A DNA stretch of 64,000 bases from Chlorokybus atmophyticus (Eukaryota > Streptophyta > Chlorokybophyceae > Chlorokybales > Chlorokybaceae): positions 770,802 to 834,801 of the forward strand of contig RHPI01002069.1 in NCBI GenBank assembly GCA_009103225.1. Direction: 5' to 3'. The notes under the pieces were generated by a model. The model saw only the letters and a program-made list of their open reading frames with translations, had not been told where the DNA came from and did not search any database. Numbering within the stretch: position 1 is the first letter of the stretch; each line of letters starts with the position of its first letter. Below are positions 44,911 to 56,475 of this stretch, one piece after another. Made by a program: the position numbers and the translations under genes.

Positions 44911-47900
44911 GCCACAACGAAACAGGAAGCTATCAATGCCAGCAAGATTGTGTCTCTCGTCGGAACGAAGGTGTTTTCAGTTGTCACTGTGTGCATCGGA
45001 CCTCACAGCAACTTGTCTGGTCTGGTGCTTGGGTAATGAGTATGACATACGGCACATACGTTAGCAGACTGCTTTGTTCACTTGCATGCACGCAACAATG
45101 TGAACTGCTTCAGTGCGTTGCACGGCTGTTGGGGCCATTCATCATGCTGAATGGTGTCGGAGGATGGCAGTGACTGCTCATGTCTTGTTGATGCTTCCAC
45201 ACATTGGATTTTGACAGACCGATCAACCAAGATGTCATGCCCTTAGGGTGGCACATTCTGTGTTGTAAGCGTGTTTATGCTTGTGCAACTTCACATGTGC
45301 ATGCTGCATGGCAGGTCAATTTTGGGGAGGAGCATGCCATCATTGGGTCGGCCCCCGCGATGGGCAACTGGAACCAAGACAATGCTGCAAAGATGCAGTG
45401 GACGGAGAAGGGCTGGCATGCCAGCCTCCGGATTCCGAAAGGCCAGCCCGTTCACTTCAAGTATGTGGTTATGCGCAATGGAGGCGTTGAATGGGAGCAG
45501 GTGAGTTACCTATAAACGAACAACAAGCTTCGCCATGTTGCAATGGCAATTGTGTACTAATGGTTGTGGTCATGCAGGGCAATGATCGCACCGTGGAGTT
45601 CAATGGTGATGTTGCGAAAGCGACAGTTGAGTGCAAGTGGGGTGAAGAGAAGATTAAAGTGGAGAAGGTTGGCAGTGCGAGCGCCCCAAGCACAACCGCT
45701 GAAGGCAATGGCGTGCATGCTGAGTCCCACGAAGCTGCTAAGAGCACTGCAACAGCAGAGCACAAAGTCAAAGAGGAGTCCAAAGAAGAGGAGTCTGGGG
45801 TAGAGTTCTCAAAGAATGTCGCGGGCTGGCAGGGACGCGAGGTAAGCAATCCATCGTGTCAGCTTTGCCAACAACAGTATTGCATTGCAACCTCCTGCAT
45901 TATTATTTTGCTTGAAAGATGTTGACACCGATTAGCCTCTGCTGATGGAAAGCCAAATATGAAGGATACCGTCAAACAACAGTCAATGTTGGCAATGTTG
46001 GCAATGTTGGCAATGTTGGCGTATTGATATGATGTGTCACACCTCACGATGCAGTGTCACTCGACAGGTGAACTTCATGCGTTCAAATGAACACGCAAGA
46101 GAACGTGAAGGGCTGTGGGACACAACTGGCTTGCAGGTAGTTGCTGTTGCAGTTTGCGGAGCTTGTGGGAGTGCGCAAGCACTGGCCACTAACGAAGGTG
46201 TGTGGCAGGGTGTTTTCAAGCAACTTGTTGAGGGTGACCAAAAATCAGGGAGTTGGAGGAAAAAGGTGTGTCTGTCGTTGGTAGCAAGTTTGGAGGCATT
46301 TCAGTGGTTGTTTTGACATAATGTTTTCTTTCAACAGCTGCTGCTGGTGGAGTCGCTGCTATCGAAAGAGCCAGGGCAATTTCCCGAGACAGATGCATTG
46401 CTCGCTTCTGCCATGTACCTCCAGGTGAGCATCGAGGCTTATGACATGCTGAAAAGTTGGTCTTCCTTCACAAGGAACGTATTGCTGGTCACATGCTAAA
46501 TAGATCAGTGCATATGCATGATAGTTTAACACACTGTTGTTAGCTGTGGCAGTCACAACAAACCAGCATGTAGGCATGTCTGATCCTTGTGGAACATGCT
46601 TAATGCATGAAAATGGTCTGGGCAACTGCTAAGGTCTGCATGCATGTCCAGTGGATTGGCACAGGCGCAATTCCTTGCGTTGAAGATGGTGGTCACTATC
46701 GTCCCAATGCGCACGCTGAATCTTCAAGGCGCATTTTCAGGACACTGGAATGGATGTCGGCACACCCATCCACCTCTCTTGAGGTGCATTGTGGAAATGC
46801 AAACTTGTAGACCGGCAGCATGCAATGCATTTAGCTATCATTGCGTATAACTTGTGACATAGGTGTTACTACTTGACGTTGATACTGGCTGCATTGCAAC
46901 CACACAGGATAAACTTGTCATCAGGCGCATACATCCGCAGCTTCCAGCCTTCACTGCTGAGTTCACGGCATCGGTGCCTCTCACGCGCATTCGGGATATT
47001 GCTCATCGCAATGACATTCCTCAAGATCTGAAGGTAAGTTGATTGAATCAGCTTGCGGAGTAGCTGTCGCTGTATGCATGCTGTACATCTAGGGAGAATC
47101 ATGATGCAGAGGTGATCTGCAGCAAGAGATCAAGCACACCATCCAGAACAAGCTTCATCGCAACGCCGGCCCTGAAGACTTGGTGGCCACGGAGCTCATG
47201 CTGCAGCGCGTCACTGCTAAGCCCGGCGAGTACAACGAGGCGTTCATCAAGGAGTTCAGGCTCTTCCACAAGGAGCTCAAAGACTTCTTCAACGCTGCCA
47301 AGTACGCCTGCGATTTGCATACAGCATGACTGCTTCTGAGGCTAACCACGGATGTTGTTGCAGCGTGACAGAGCGTCTTGACGACATCAAGCAGTCACTG
47401 GACGATTCCGTTGTAGCTATGATAGAGAGTTTGGGTGCCAATAAGCAGGTGCGCGTCTTAGGTGTCACTAATAATGTTGCAAAGTGCTCGCAGCAGGGAT
47501 TGTGACTTAGTGTCTGGCTCTATGCAGAAAATGGATGAACTCAATGCCAAGAATGGAAAGGATGGCTCGGAACAAGTGCTGCGAGTGCTTCATGACGCCA
47601 CAGGTGTGCGCGCTGCCTTGATGGCTGGGATGGCATCTGGCTTGCGCAATGATGCTTCGGATCAGGCAATTGCCATGCGGCAAAAGGTATTTACTCACAG
47701 GTTGGCTTGTATGCGAGTTTTGCAATGTGCCTGAGACGCCTGTACTCAACAGCCCACCGTACTGCATACCAATCAATTGACTGCGGGTGATGGCCTGCTC
47801 GCCTCATTGCTGACTGAAAGTCTTGTTGCAGTGGCGCTTGGCAGAGATTGGCTTGGAAGAATACTGCTTTACTCTAATCAGCAGGTATAGAAATTGGCAC

Positions 47901-50900
47901 TGACTTGACTGACCGCACGACCACGGCTTGTAGCTTGCTTTTCTCATCATGCACAGCAGTACTTGTCAACACCTTCGTCCTCGGCTCAACTCACGGCATG
48001 TACTCTGTGGTTGAAGTTGTGACTCCACGTAGGTTGTTGAATGTTCTGGATGCTGAGGGCGGAGCAGAAGGTCTGGTGGAGCGGTCTGCAAAGGGCGTCG
48101 CGACAGCATGGAATGCGCCACTGGGTGCGGCCGTGCTGGCGCTGCGCAATGTGGGAATGTCAGGCTGGCAAGCAGGCGAATGCATCTCTATTGAGCATGA
48201 GCTTGAGGCCTGGCAAACTGCTGGCGGCCTCGACGGGACAGGTGCGCTGTCAAATACCACGTGTGGCACAGTTAGGGATTGTGGTCATTAACACCATTCT
48301 GACTGTCGCAGACCCTGCCGCTCCACTGCGGCTGAAGGCTACTCTTGAACGAGCTAGGCGCATTGCTTCGGAGTACTCAGACACAGTGCTCAGGCTGTAT
48401 CCCAAGCACAGCAGTGTAAGCATAGCTCAAGCAATACGCGAGTGCAATGGGTGTGGTCGAAATGGCTGTTGCGGCGTTGGGTGTCAGCCTTTAGGCGAAC
48501 CCTCATCAATCTGTTTATTTAGGCTTTGGGCAAGGCTTTGGCGATCCCAGAAAACACCGTCAAGGTGTTTGCGGAAGGAGAGATCAGGGCAAAGTGAGTT
48601 AGCGACTGCGAACAGTCCTGCAAAGTCATTGCCAGTGTAACTTGCTCTGCTAACGGTAGTGGCTCACTCACTCAATTCTGCCGCAGTCTGGTGTTCCAGT
48701 TGGCAAAGGTGTGCACTCTCTTGTTGAAGGCAGTCCGCAAAGTGTCAAGCGATGAGGGCTGGGATGTTCTGGTGACGGGCGATGCCGTGGGAACATTGAC
48801 TCCGGTAAGGACGGGGTCCATGTAAAGCAGCCGTGATGAAGTCCACCATGCATAGCATGGTACAGATGACCTCATGCTTGTTCCCTGTCAGGTGGAGCGC
48901 ATTGCACCTGGGCAGGTCAATGCAAGTGGCCCAGTCGTTCTGCTTGTGAAGAAGGCTGATGGCGACGAAGAGGTGCAACAGTACTTTGCTTACACTCTGC
49001 ACGCTAACAGTGTCGGTTGACATTCACTGCCTGCCCACATTCCTTGGTCATGTTGGTTGGATTGAAGGCTTGGCACAACCCCAACACCTTCCTTCATTGC
49101 ATAGGTGCGAGCAGCTGGCGAGAATGTCAAGGGTGTGATACTGCTGCAAGAACTTCCACACCTTTCACATCTTGGTGTTCGCGCAAGACAAGTGAGTGCC
49201 TTCTGCACTGGTTCTTTACCAACCTGAGTCATGCAGTCCTCATACTACTGCTTGATATGACGTTCACTGTTACATGCAGGAACATGTTGTGTTTGTAACC
49301 TGTGAAGATGAGGACAAAATCCGCAACCTTCAAGGGCTTGTGGGCAAATCAGTGCGGTGAGTAGAGTTTTTGCGCACTACCAACAAGCCCTGATCAATGG
49401 CGGCTGTGTATCTTTGTGTTCTGAACAATCCAGTTGGATTGTGTATACAACATTGATATGAATTGTTGCAACAGGTTGCATGCGGCATCAGATGGAGTGA
49501 AGCTGCAAGAGGAAGCTGCGGGCGCATCGTCTTCCCAAAATAAGGAGGCAGCGACTGTTAAAGTTGCAGGCGAGGCGGTTCCTGCAGTTGCTGCTGGCAA
49601 GGTCAGATGCAACGCAAATGTGGTTACTGGTTTGCACCTGTGCTATTGTGACTCAAAGCGTTTTGTGGTCATCCTGATCCATGTATTCTGGTTGCCCATC
49701 GCAAACACGCTATCCGGGGGTGCAGGTCAACCTCAGCCCGGGTGGCACGCTGTTGGCGCTAGAAGAGTCCAATAAGGATAGAGGCGGTGCGAAGAGTGCC
49801 GCCTGTGCGCAGCTCGCCAATCTGGCAGCCAAGGCTTCTGCGGAGAAGGGTTAGTACGATTGAGATGAACACCACGGCAGCTTACCTGACTGCTTGCTCA
49901 CTGTGTTGATTGCGTGGCCTCTGATACCTGTTGTATGCAGCATTCAAGACTCCTGCTGGCTGCTGCATACCATTCGGTGCGATGGAAGCTGCGGTGGACG
50001 CAGCTGGAAAGCGCAAGGAGTTTGAGAAGCTTCTTGACCAGCTAGAGACTGCGGTAAGTTGTCATTGTGTTCATCTGCAGCGAATGGCTGCACATAGAGC
50101 ATTGATGTTGATGATCTGATGACCAATATTGCGTTCAGCCACTGGAAGGAGGTGAGCTTGAGAGGCTATGCAACCAGATGAAAGCCATCATCTCTGCCGT
50201 GCGAATTCCAAAGGATTTGATCTCCAAGATAGGCAGCCAGCTGGGATCTGGTATGTGCAAGTTCACTTGTGATGGATGCCTCAAGAGCTCTAACGGTGCT
50301 TGTACTAAAAATCACACGTGGTTGCAGACAAGCGGCTGATTGTGCGGTCCAGCGCAAATGTGGAAGACTTGGCGGGAATGTCCGGAGCCGGCCTGTACGA
50401 CAGCATACCGAATGTGCGAACATCCGAGCCAGAAGACTTTGCCAAGGCTGTGGCAGAGGTGTGGGCATCGCTGTACACGCGCCGCGCGGTGCTCAGCCGC
50501 AGGGTGGCTGGCGTGAAGCAGCGGGATGCAGTCATGTCGGTGCTCGTGCAAGAGCTTCTTGCACCTTCCCTGAGCTTTGTGCTACACACGGTCAGCCCCG
50601 TTGACCTGTCCAAAGACAAGGTGTATGCGGAGATCGCTGTCGGGCTCGGTGAGACCCTCGCATCAGGCACACGCGGCGCCCCGTGGCGCTTGCTCGCCGA
50701 CAAGAACTCTGGCAAGGTGCAGACACTCGCCTTCGCCAACTTCAGCGAGGCAATGGTGGTCGAGGAGGGCGGGCGCGCCGACGCCCACGTGAAGAAGGTG
50801 CTCGTGGACTACAGCAAGCAGGCGCTATCCACCAGCGGGGACGCCCGCAGCAGCCTCGGCAAGAGGCTGGCGGCTGTCGGCGCGTACCTCGAGGAAGCGC

Positions 50901-50980
50901 TTGGAGTGCCCCAGGATGTTGAAGGTGGCGTGGTTGGCGATGATGTCTACATCGTCCAGACACGGCCCCAGCCTTTGTAG
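44628..50980 (+). CDS. GWD3: Phosphoglucan, water dikinase (GWD3/PWD)
   Basis: Twenty-four exons, all phase-consistent, from 44628-44900, 45315-45500, 45578-45841, 46068-46136 and so on to 49105-49191, 49280-49356, 49475-49601, 49726-49849, 49941-50053, 50139-50250 and 50328-50980, give 1181 residues; plant PWD is about 1200. The enzyme phosphorylates glucosyl C3 of pre-phosphorylated starch in the plastid, which opens granules for breakdown. Exon 1 encodes a Ser/Ala/Arg-rich transit peptide. A CBM20 starch-binding domain follows ([48 protein letters not shown]); CBM20 separates PWD from GWD1. Then [37 protein letters not shown] and the phospho-histidine block [17 protein letters not shown], with the second His as the catalytic residue of the family. 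The C-terminal nucleotide-binding domain has [20 protein letters not shown] and ends [13 protein letters not shown]. The ATG-ATG at 44628/44631 leaves two possible starts. Confidence 0.94.
45983..46021. repeat. (AATGTTGGC)n 9-bp tandem repeat in a dikinase intron
   Basis: Four near-perfect units of a 9-bp repeat inside intron 3 of the dikinase gene, seen directly. Confidence 0.92.
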
Positions 50981-52270
50981 TCGATTACCGCAAGGTGTCA
51001 CCAGCTTGTGGAGTAGTAGCGTTGCGACACTCAACGCCGCGGGTGTAATATGTCGTGCTTGTAGAAGGAACACCTTGTAGCACTGCACGAGTACTACACA
51101 AGTGCACCAGACTTTTAAGCAACACTTGTATGCGTGTGTATATATACGTGTGGGCCAGAGGCTAACCAGTACAGCTCAAAGCAGCTGGAAGATCTGGGTC
51201 AGTTGCTAATCTGATACTAGTGCTGGCAGACTAGCACCGGTCATCATTGCAGCCATGAAATCGCGCTGCGCTAACACTCGCTGCACATAACCTTAGGCCT
51301 AGTAATGGTGTGCATGGCCGCAGGGAAGACAGCTGTGCATGTACTGTATGTATACTGCAAGTCTGATACAAGTTGAGGGTGATTGTGATTTGTTTTGTGC
51401 AACATAAGTGGGCCACATGAGACGCACACGAGCAATGTCGCAAGTACAAGACAACCATCAAGTGTCCGCAAAATGCAGTACAGATTATACAATGTATGTT
51501 TGGATTGGACACCGCCGCAATAGACATGCGACATGGATCTGTACCATCTAGGAATAAAGATATGTATTTCCTAGGAATAAACACGTGCTTTAAGGTATAC
51601 ATTACGATGTTGCCAAATAGATCACGCACCATTGTTGCTGTAAGCATTTTGCACTAGCTCCATGTTGGCTTCAAAACATTCATGGTAAATGTTCATTGAT
51701 GTGATGATTATCACCGCACACATGGTTATTACGCGTATACGTGTTGTAGCATGTGCATAAAGTATAAGTTGATGACTTATACCTTATAAGGCAAAAGAAG
51801 CAATCTAATTGCACAACAAGCAGCACCACAAGCAGCAAGCCAACTAGACACAAGGACAGGCATGAACAATGCTTCAATTATTACATGGCCATTACAACTA
51901 TGTGCACTACATGCACTATGTGCTCTTGGCGGGCCCGGCAGTAGGATGCATAGGCTGTGCGATAAGGCCGACGCTAAGGCACACATCAACGAGTAGCACG
52001 CACTTGAGGCATCAAAGCATCAAATTAATTTAGGCAGCAGCAGCACCGAACCGTGTGCGCTACCTACGTGCGAGCAATGGGGCGAAAGGGAGAAGGAAGA
52101 GGGGTAGAGGCGAAGCAGGTGAGCAAGCAGACTTGTGGCAAGCACACGTGTATTACAAGTAGCACAGCAGCGTGTATGCGATAATATCAACAGCATTGTG
52201 AATTGGTTGTGCGTAGTCTTATGATTACCCGTATAGAAGCCTCCCCTGTTACAAGCCCCCTTGGCAAGAA

Positions 52271-52455
52271 GGGGGGGGGGGGGGGGGGGGNNNNNNNNNN
52301 NNNNNNNNNNNNNNNNNNNNNNNNNNNNNNNNNNNNNNNNNNNNNNNNNNNNNNNNNNNNNNNNNNNNNNNNNNNNNNNNNNNNNNNNNNNNNNNNNNNN
52401 NNNNNNNNNNNNNNNNNNNNNNNNNNNNNNNGGGGGGGGGGGGGGGGGGGGGGGG
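52271..52455. other. Assembly gap (141 N) flanked by poly-G runs
   Basis: Twenty G residues precede 141 N (52291-52431), and 24 G residues follow. Translations across this stretch are meaningless. The poly-G flanks suggest that sequencing failed inside a long G homopolymer or G-rich repeat. Confidence 0.98.
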
Positions 52456-52815
52456 CGCTTGTGTAGAAAGATGAGGCTTCACCACGGGCAAATACGGTAT
52501 GCTACAAAATGGCGTTGTGTTCACTTAAGATTTATATACACAGTGAGCCGGTATGCGGGGAGGTGTATGCACATTTAGGTGATAAGTATGTAAGTTTTTA
52601 ACATAAAGCAGTCACGTCTGTGGGGTCTTTTGATTTTAAAAAACCATGATAATTACAACACCACCACTGATGACGAATAGGTATTCACAATAATTAAATG
52701 CTCATCATATAAGTTACATATGGATTATATATGTAATATAGCATGTATGAAAGTTGTAATAACATGAATAAGGCGCGTACAAAAACCCCACAGCACAATA
52801 CAATTTTAAAAACAA

Positions 52816-52891
52816 CCATGACTTATACCTTATACAAGACATTATAATTATGATTATGATCGTGATTTCTTGTATGAGGTATAAGTCATGG
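52816..52891. repeat. Inverted repeat with 24-nt arms carrying the GACTTATACCTTATAC motif
   Basis: The arm 52816-52839 pairs with 52868-52891 with one mismatch (CCT against CTC within the arm). The 28-bp centre is AT-rich. The arm holds GACTTATACCTTATAC, which also occurs at about 7074 and (shortened) at about 51773. This is consistent with a tiny MITE-like or fold-back element, but no target-site duplication was established. Confidence 0.8.
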
Positions 52892-53329
52892 ACAAGCACA
52901 AAGCAGGCACACAAGGCATGCTAGCATGTAAGAGACGACCACAATGATTACATCAAAAGCCTACAACACTATGTGTTTGATGTGCTTTGGGTTGTATGTA
53001 TCATTGATAACACATACATGTCAATCCATCTTGGCTATGTCACATGACAAATGATCAACATCAAAGAATGTATTTATCTGCAATCATGCGCACAACATTG
53101 TGTATAGCTAGGAACATGCAGAATGCTGACTTCACATCAACTAGGCTAGCACGCATACAAGTATACAATTTGGATTATGTAGGTAGGGGACTGAATGTAC
53201 CGGGTAATATGTGCCAGAACTGCTTGCCAAGCAGGCAAACTTGCAAACTGCAAATGGAATGGAAACAGCTGTTTGTGAAAGGTCGAACGCTTACATGAAA
53301 TCTGCAATGTTGATGACCGGGGGGGAGCG

Positions 53330-53735
53330 CGGAAGACGGCCTGCTTCAAGTGAGCTACGTGCCTGTGAAGCTAGCTGCTGCATTGCCGGAGCGACGGTGA
53401 CGGAGGCGGTGGTGTTACCGAGGGACGCATTGGAGGTGGTTGTTCTTGCGCAATGATGGTGTCGACGGCGACGGCGACGGCGATGGGGGTGGTTGTCCCC
53501 ACGGCCGCCTCCGTGTCCTCCTCAGCCGGCGCATGCCGCTCCAGAACCGCTGCTGCTCCCGCCTACACCGGGCTGAGGCGTGCCCGGGCGGCGTCCAGGA
53601 CTGCTTCAGCTCGGCTGCAGGCTAGGGTTGCAAGGAGTAGTGGCCGTGCCAGCAGCAGCGGACGCATGGTTGTGCGCTGCGATGTCGGCGAGGAGGTCGA
53701 GGTGGAGTTCATCCTGCCACACCAGGTGCGCATTG
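53330..53735 (+). repeat. 406-bp block, copy 2: orphan duplicate of dikinase exon 1
   Basis: Read side by side with 44505-44910 I see no difference over 406 bp, including the complete transit-peptide exon with its ATG-ATG at 53453. The block stops exactly at a lone N (53736), and the sequence beyond is unrelated to the dikinase intron. No other dikinase exon follows. An assembly join is the simplest cause; a real segmental duplication supplying a transit-peptide exon to the MurG gene is the alternative. Confidence 0.88.
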
Positions 53736-53736
53736 N
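53736..53736. other. Single ambiguous base at the duplication breakpoint
   Basis: One N between the copied dikinase block and unrelated sequence, typical of a contig-join placeholder. Confidence 0.9.
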
Positions 53737-54075
53737 CCTTGAGGCCTGCGCCCCGGGTGAGACTGTGCAAATGCCTATCACCAACAACAGTGCACACTGC
53801 CTGCATTGCCCCCCGTACCATGCACGGCAGCTGTGTAAGTGAGGTAGGGTCATTGTCGTCAGGGTCAGCTGTCATGAGCTTTGTAACCAGCGTTGTGCAT
53901 TCGTCGTAGTCAATTCATGCATGGCACAGCTCTGCATTTGCCGTGCTGGTTGCCCTTGGAAGCTGGCAGGTGGTGAAGATGTATAGTGCTGTCCACTGGC
54001 TGTGCCACTGCATGTTTGCATGTTAGAATGCAGCTGCTCCGTTGACATGCATGCAACAGTATTGATTATTTGCAG

Positions 54076-56475
54076 CAGGGTTTGCGGGAGAAGGCGACTG
54101 TGTGCTCTTTGGCCAATGCCGCAAACCCTGCAGCGTCGGATAATGCAGCTGCAAGGCAGAGGCCGTTGAAGGTGCTGTTCGCTGCTGGTGGGACTGGAGG
54201 TCATGTGGTGAGTTCATGGTGCACATATTACGTACGTTTGGAACAATGTGACCTCAGCAGTACGGTTTTGGTGCTGAATTAACCTTTGCATGCTGTAGTA
54301 CCCGGCAATTGCGATTGCGGAGGCCATCAAACAGCAGCAGCCGGACGTGAAAATTGCATTTGCGGGGACGAAAGACCGCATGGAGTGGTCAGTGGTAGGC
54401 GACTGCACTTGCAGTTGTTGCTGACTGTTGGGCCCGATGCCTGCATGCATGCAGGCTTGCCTGCATGCATGGTCGCTGGTTGCTTGGCATTCACTTTGTT
54501 GCAGAACCTCAGCAAGCCATGGCAACCATGCCTGTTGACATGCAAGGCGTTAGCAAATAGGGATTGAACTAGGCGTTGTCCTGTTCAGGTGCCATCAGCA
54601 GGATATGAAATATTTCCAATTCCAGCCGTCAGTTTGCAGAGAAAGCGCGGTCTCCTGCTGAGTAACTTACTGCTGCCATTCAAGTAGGTCGGCAAGTTCA
54701 GTCCTTTGTAAAGCATGGGAGTGAGAGGTCATGCATTCAGGTCATAACGCTTACAGTGCATTGCAGGCTGCTCTACGCCATCTTCAAATGCTGGCAGTTG
54801 ATTGGAAGGATCAAGCCAAATGCAGTCATTGGGACAGGTGCTGATGGCAATCTTGCGTGTGTGAAACCCGTGCAGTACTCTAACATCAGCAGCAGGCATA
54901 CATTGCATTTCGCCGCCAATGCTTCTGTGTATGATGTGCAGGAGGGTACGTATCCTTGCCAACATGCGCTGCAGCTGTCCTTCGTGGCTGCCCCGTGATA
55001 TTGCAAGAGCAGAACGCCTTTGCAGGGGTACGTGTTATTACAACAGTCCCTCTCTTGATGGCACATCTGCCCACACTACATTGCTTGCTTGATAGCACAT
55101 TGATAACATGCGCATGAACTGCACAGGTTGCCAACAGATTGCTGGGACTGTTTGCAACGGTTATCTTCGTGGCCTTTGAGCAAGCCAAGTCAGCATTCCC
55201 AGTGCAAAAGTACACCTTGCACTCATCTGCGTTTGACTATGTTGCACAGCACTTGCTGTGCAGTACCAACTCAGCGAATTGTCATACTGTTGGCAGGTGT
55301 GTGCTTGCCGGGAACCCCACCAGAGCAGCGCTGTGCGCAGCAACAAGGCAGGCGAGTCTCAAACACTTCAGTGCGATGGCCAGTGGAAGCAATACAGGTT
55401 CGATGCCTGACAACGCTGAAGTCGTCAGCATCATTGGAGGTGAGTGTAGCAAGCGCGTGCGCAGCATCTATTGTTGCTGTTTATCGTGGTAGCTTTGCAC
55501 AATTACCCAACTGCTGTGTTGTGCTTGTTAAACAGGATCTCTTGGAGCTGACGCACTTAACAAGGCTGCACGGCTAGCTATGCCTTTTCTTCTCCAGTCA
55601 CGGCCGCTCTTGCATGTCGTGTGGCAGGTAAAGAGCGAACCTAACATATGCAACTTGCAAATGTGCCTGAAACGGGTGAACATCTGAGCGCAGTCCATCA
55701 GTGTACACCTGCTTGGGGTATGCAGCTCACTGACTTGCCATGTTGTAATAAAGACAGGTAAGATCTACTACGACGAGGTCAAGGCAATAGCGACTCCTCA
55801 TCCGCGGCTTCTGATCGTACCGTAAGCACAGCAATGAGCTGTGAATGCTATGCCTCTGCTGCATGCTGAACATTGTCGCATTGATGCTGCTGCAGTTACC
55901 ACAAGCAGGTAGAATATGCATATGCTGCAGCTGACTTGGTGGTGGCACGAGCCGGCGCAATCACTTGCAGCGAGCTTCTGGTCACTGGCACACCCTCTGT
56001 ACTGGTACGATTATGGACAACCTGGGTTGTGGTGCATGCTGCAAGCAGCGACGATAGTGAGATAATGGTCACCCTTCTGCTTTGACAGATACCCTCAAGC
56101 AATGTTACTGAAGACCACCAGACAAAGAATGCGCAAGCCATGGTGAGTGCGGGAGCCGCTGTGCTGCTTGCAGAAGAGGACCTCACCCCGGACGATCTCT
56201 CAGCGAAGGTCACATCCCTTCTTGGTGAGTGCAAAGCAGTGTTGCATGGCAGATAACATGCAACGGCTCTTCTGCCAACATTGCTTGACGCAATACATGC
56301 GCACAACCGCTGTATCTGGCCAGACGACCCTGTGAGGTTGAGCGAGATGAAGAAGGGGGCTCGTGCTGCGGCGAGGCCTCAAGCTGCCGACGAGATGGCT
56401 TCGACCGTGGTGTCCATCGCTGTGCAACATCAGACCAGGAGGGGCTGGATACCAACCTTTGCGGCGGTCGCTTAG
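54076..56475 (+). CDS. murG: MurG: UDP-GlcNAc:lipid I N-acetylglucosaminyltransferase (5' end unresolved)
   Basis: Thirteen exons (54076-54207, 54299-54394, 54589-54683, 54767-54837, 54942-55027, 55127-55209, 55297-55439, 55536-55627, 55754-55821, 55896-56004, 56089-56224, 56324-56475, all in phase; upstream exon not placed) give at least 420 residues. MurG adds GlcNAc to lipid I to make lipid II for peptidoglycan. The N-domain has the glycine-rich loop KVLFAAGGTGGHVYPAIAIA, EIFPIPAVSLQRKRGLL, VIGTGGYVSLPTCAAA and PVILQEQNAFAGVANRLL. The C-domain has VLAGNPTRAAL, VSIIGGSLGADALN, LHVVWQTGK, the UDP-GlcNAc-binding VVARAGAITCSELLVTGTP and SSNVTEDHQTKNAQAM. About 30 residues before KVLFAAGG are not conserved and probably belong to a plastid transit peptide whose first exon lies near the 53736 breakpoint. 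The introns rule out bacterial contamination. (Exon list above contains twelve segments.). Confidence 0.92.

Larger units (their letters stand above)
50981..53329. other. AT-rich intergenic region with assembly gap and inverted repeat
   Basis: No conserved frame. It holds the N gap with poly-G flanks (52271-52455), a 24-bp-arm inverted repeat (52816-52891) and a second copy of the GACTTATACCTTATA motif at about 51773. Base composition is clearly more AT-rich than the coding parts of the window. Confidence 0.6.

Noticed and set aside
52203-52578. Poly-Gly and poly-Pro frames around 52250-52550
   Set aside because: They are produced by poly-G runs and N bases at an assembly gap.
53453-53842. 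Second dikinase gene
   Set aside because: Only exon 1 is present, identical to the first copy and cut at an N; no further dikinase exon follows before murG.
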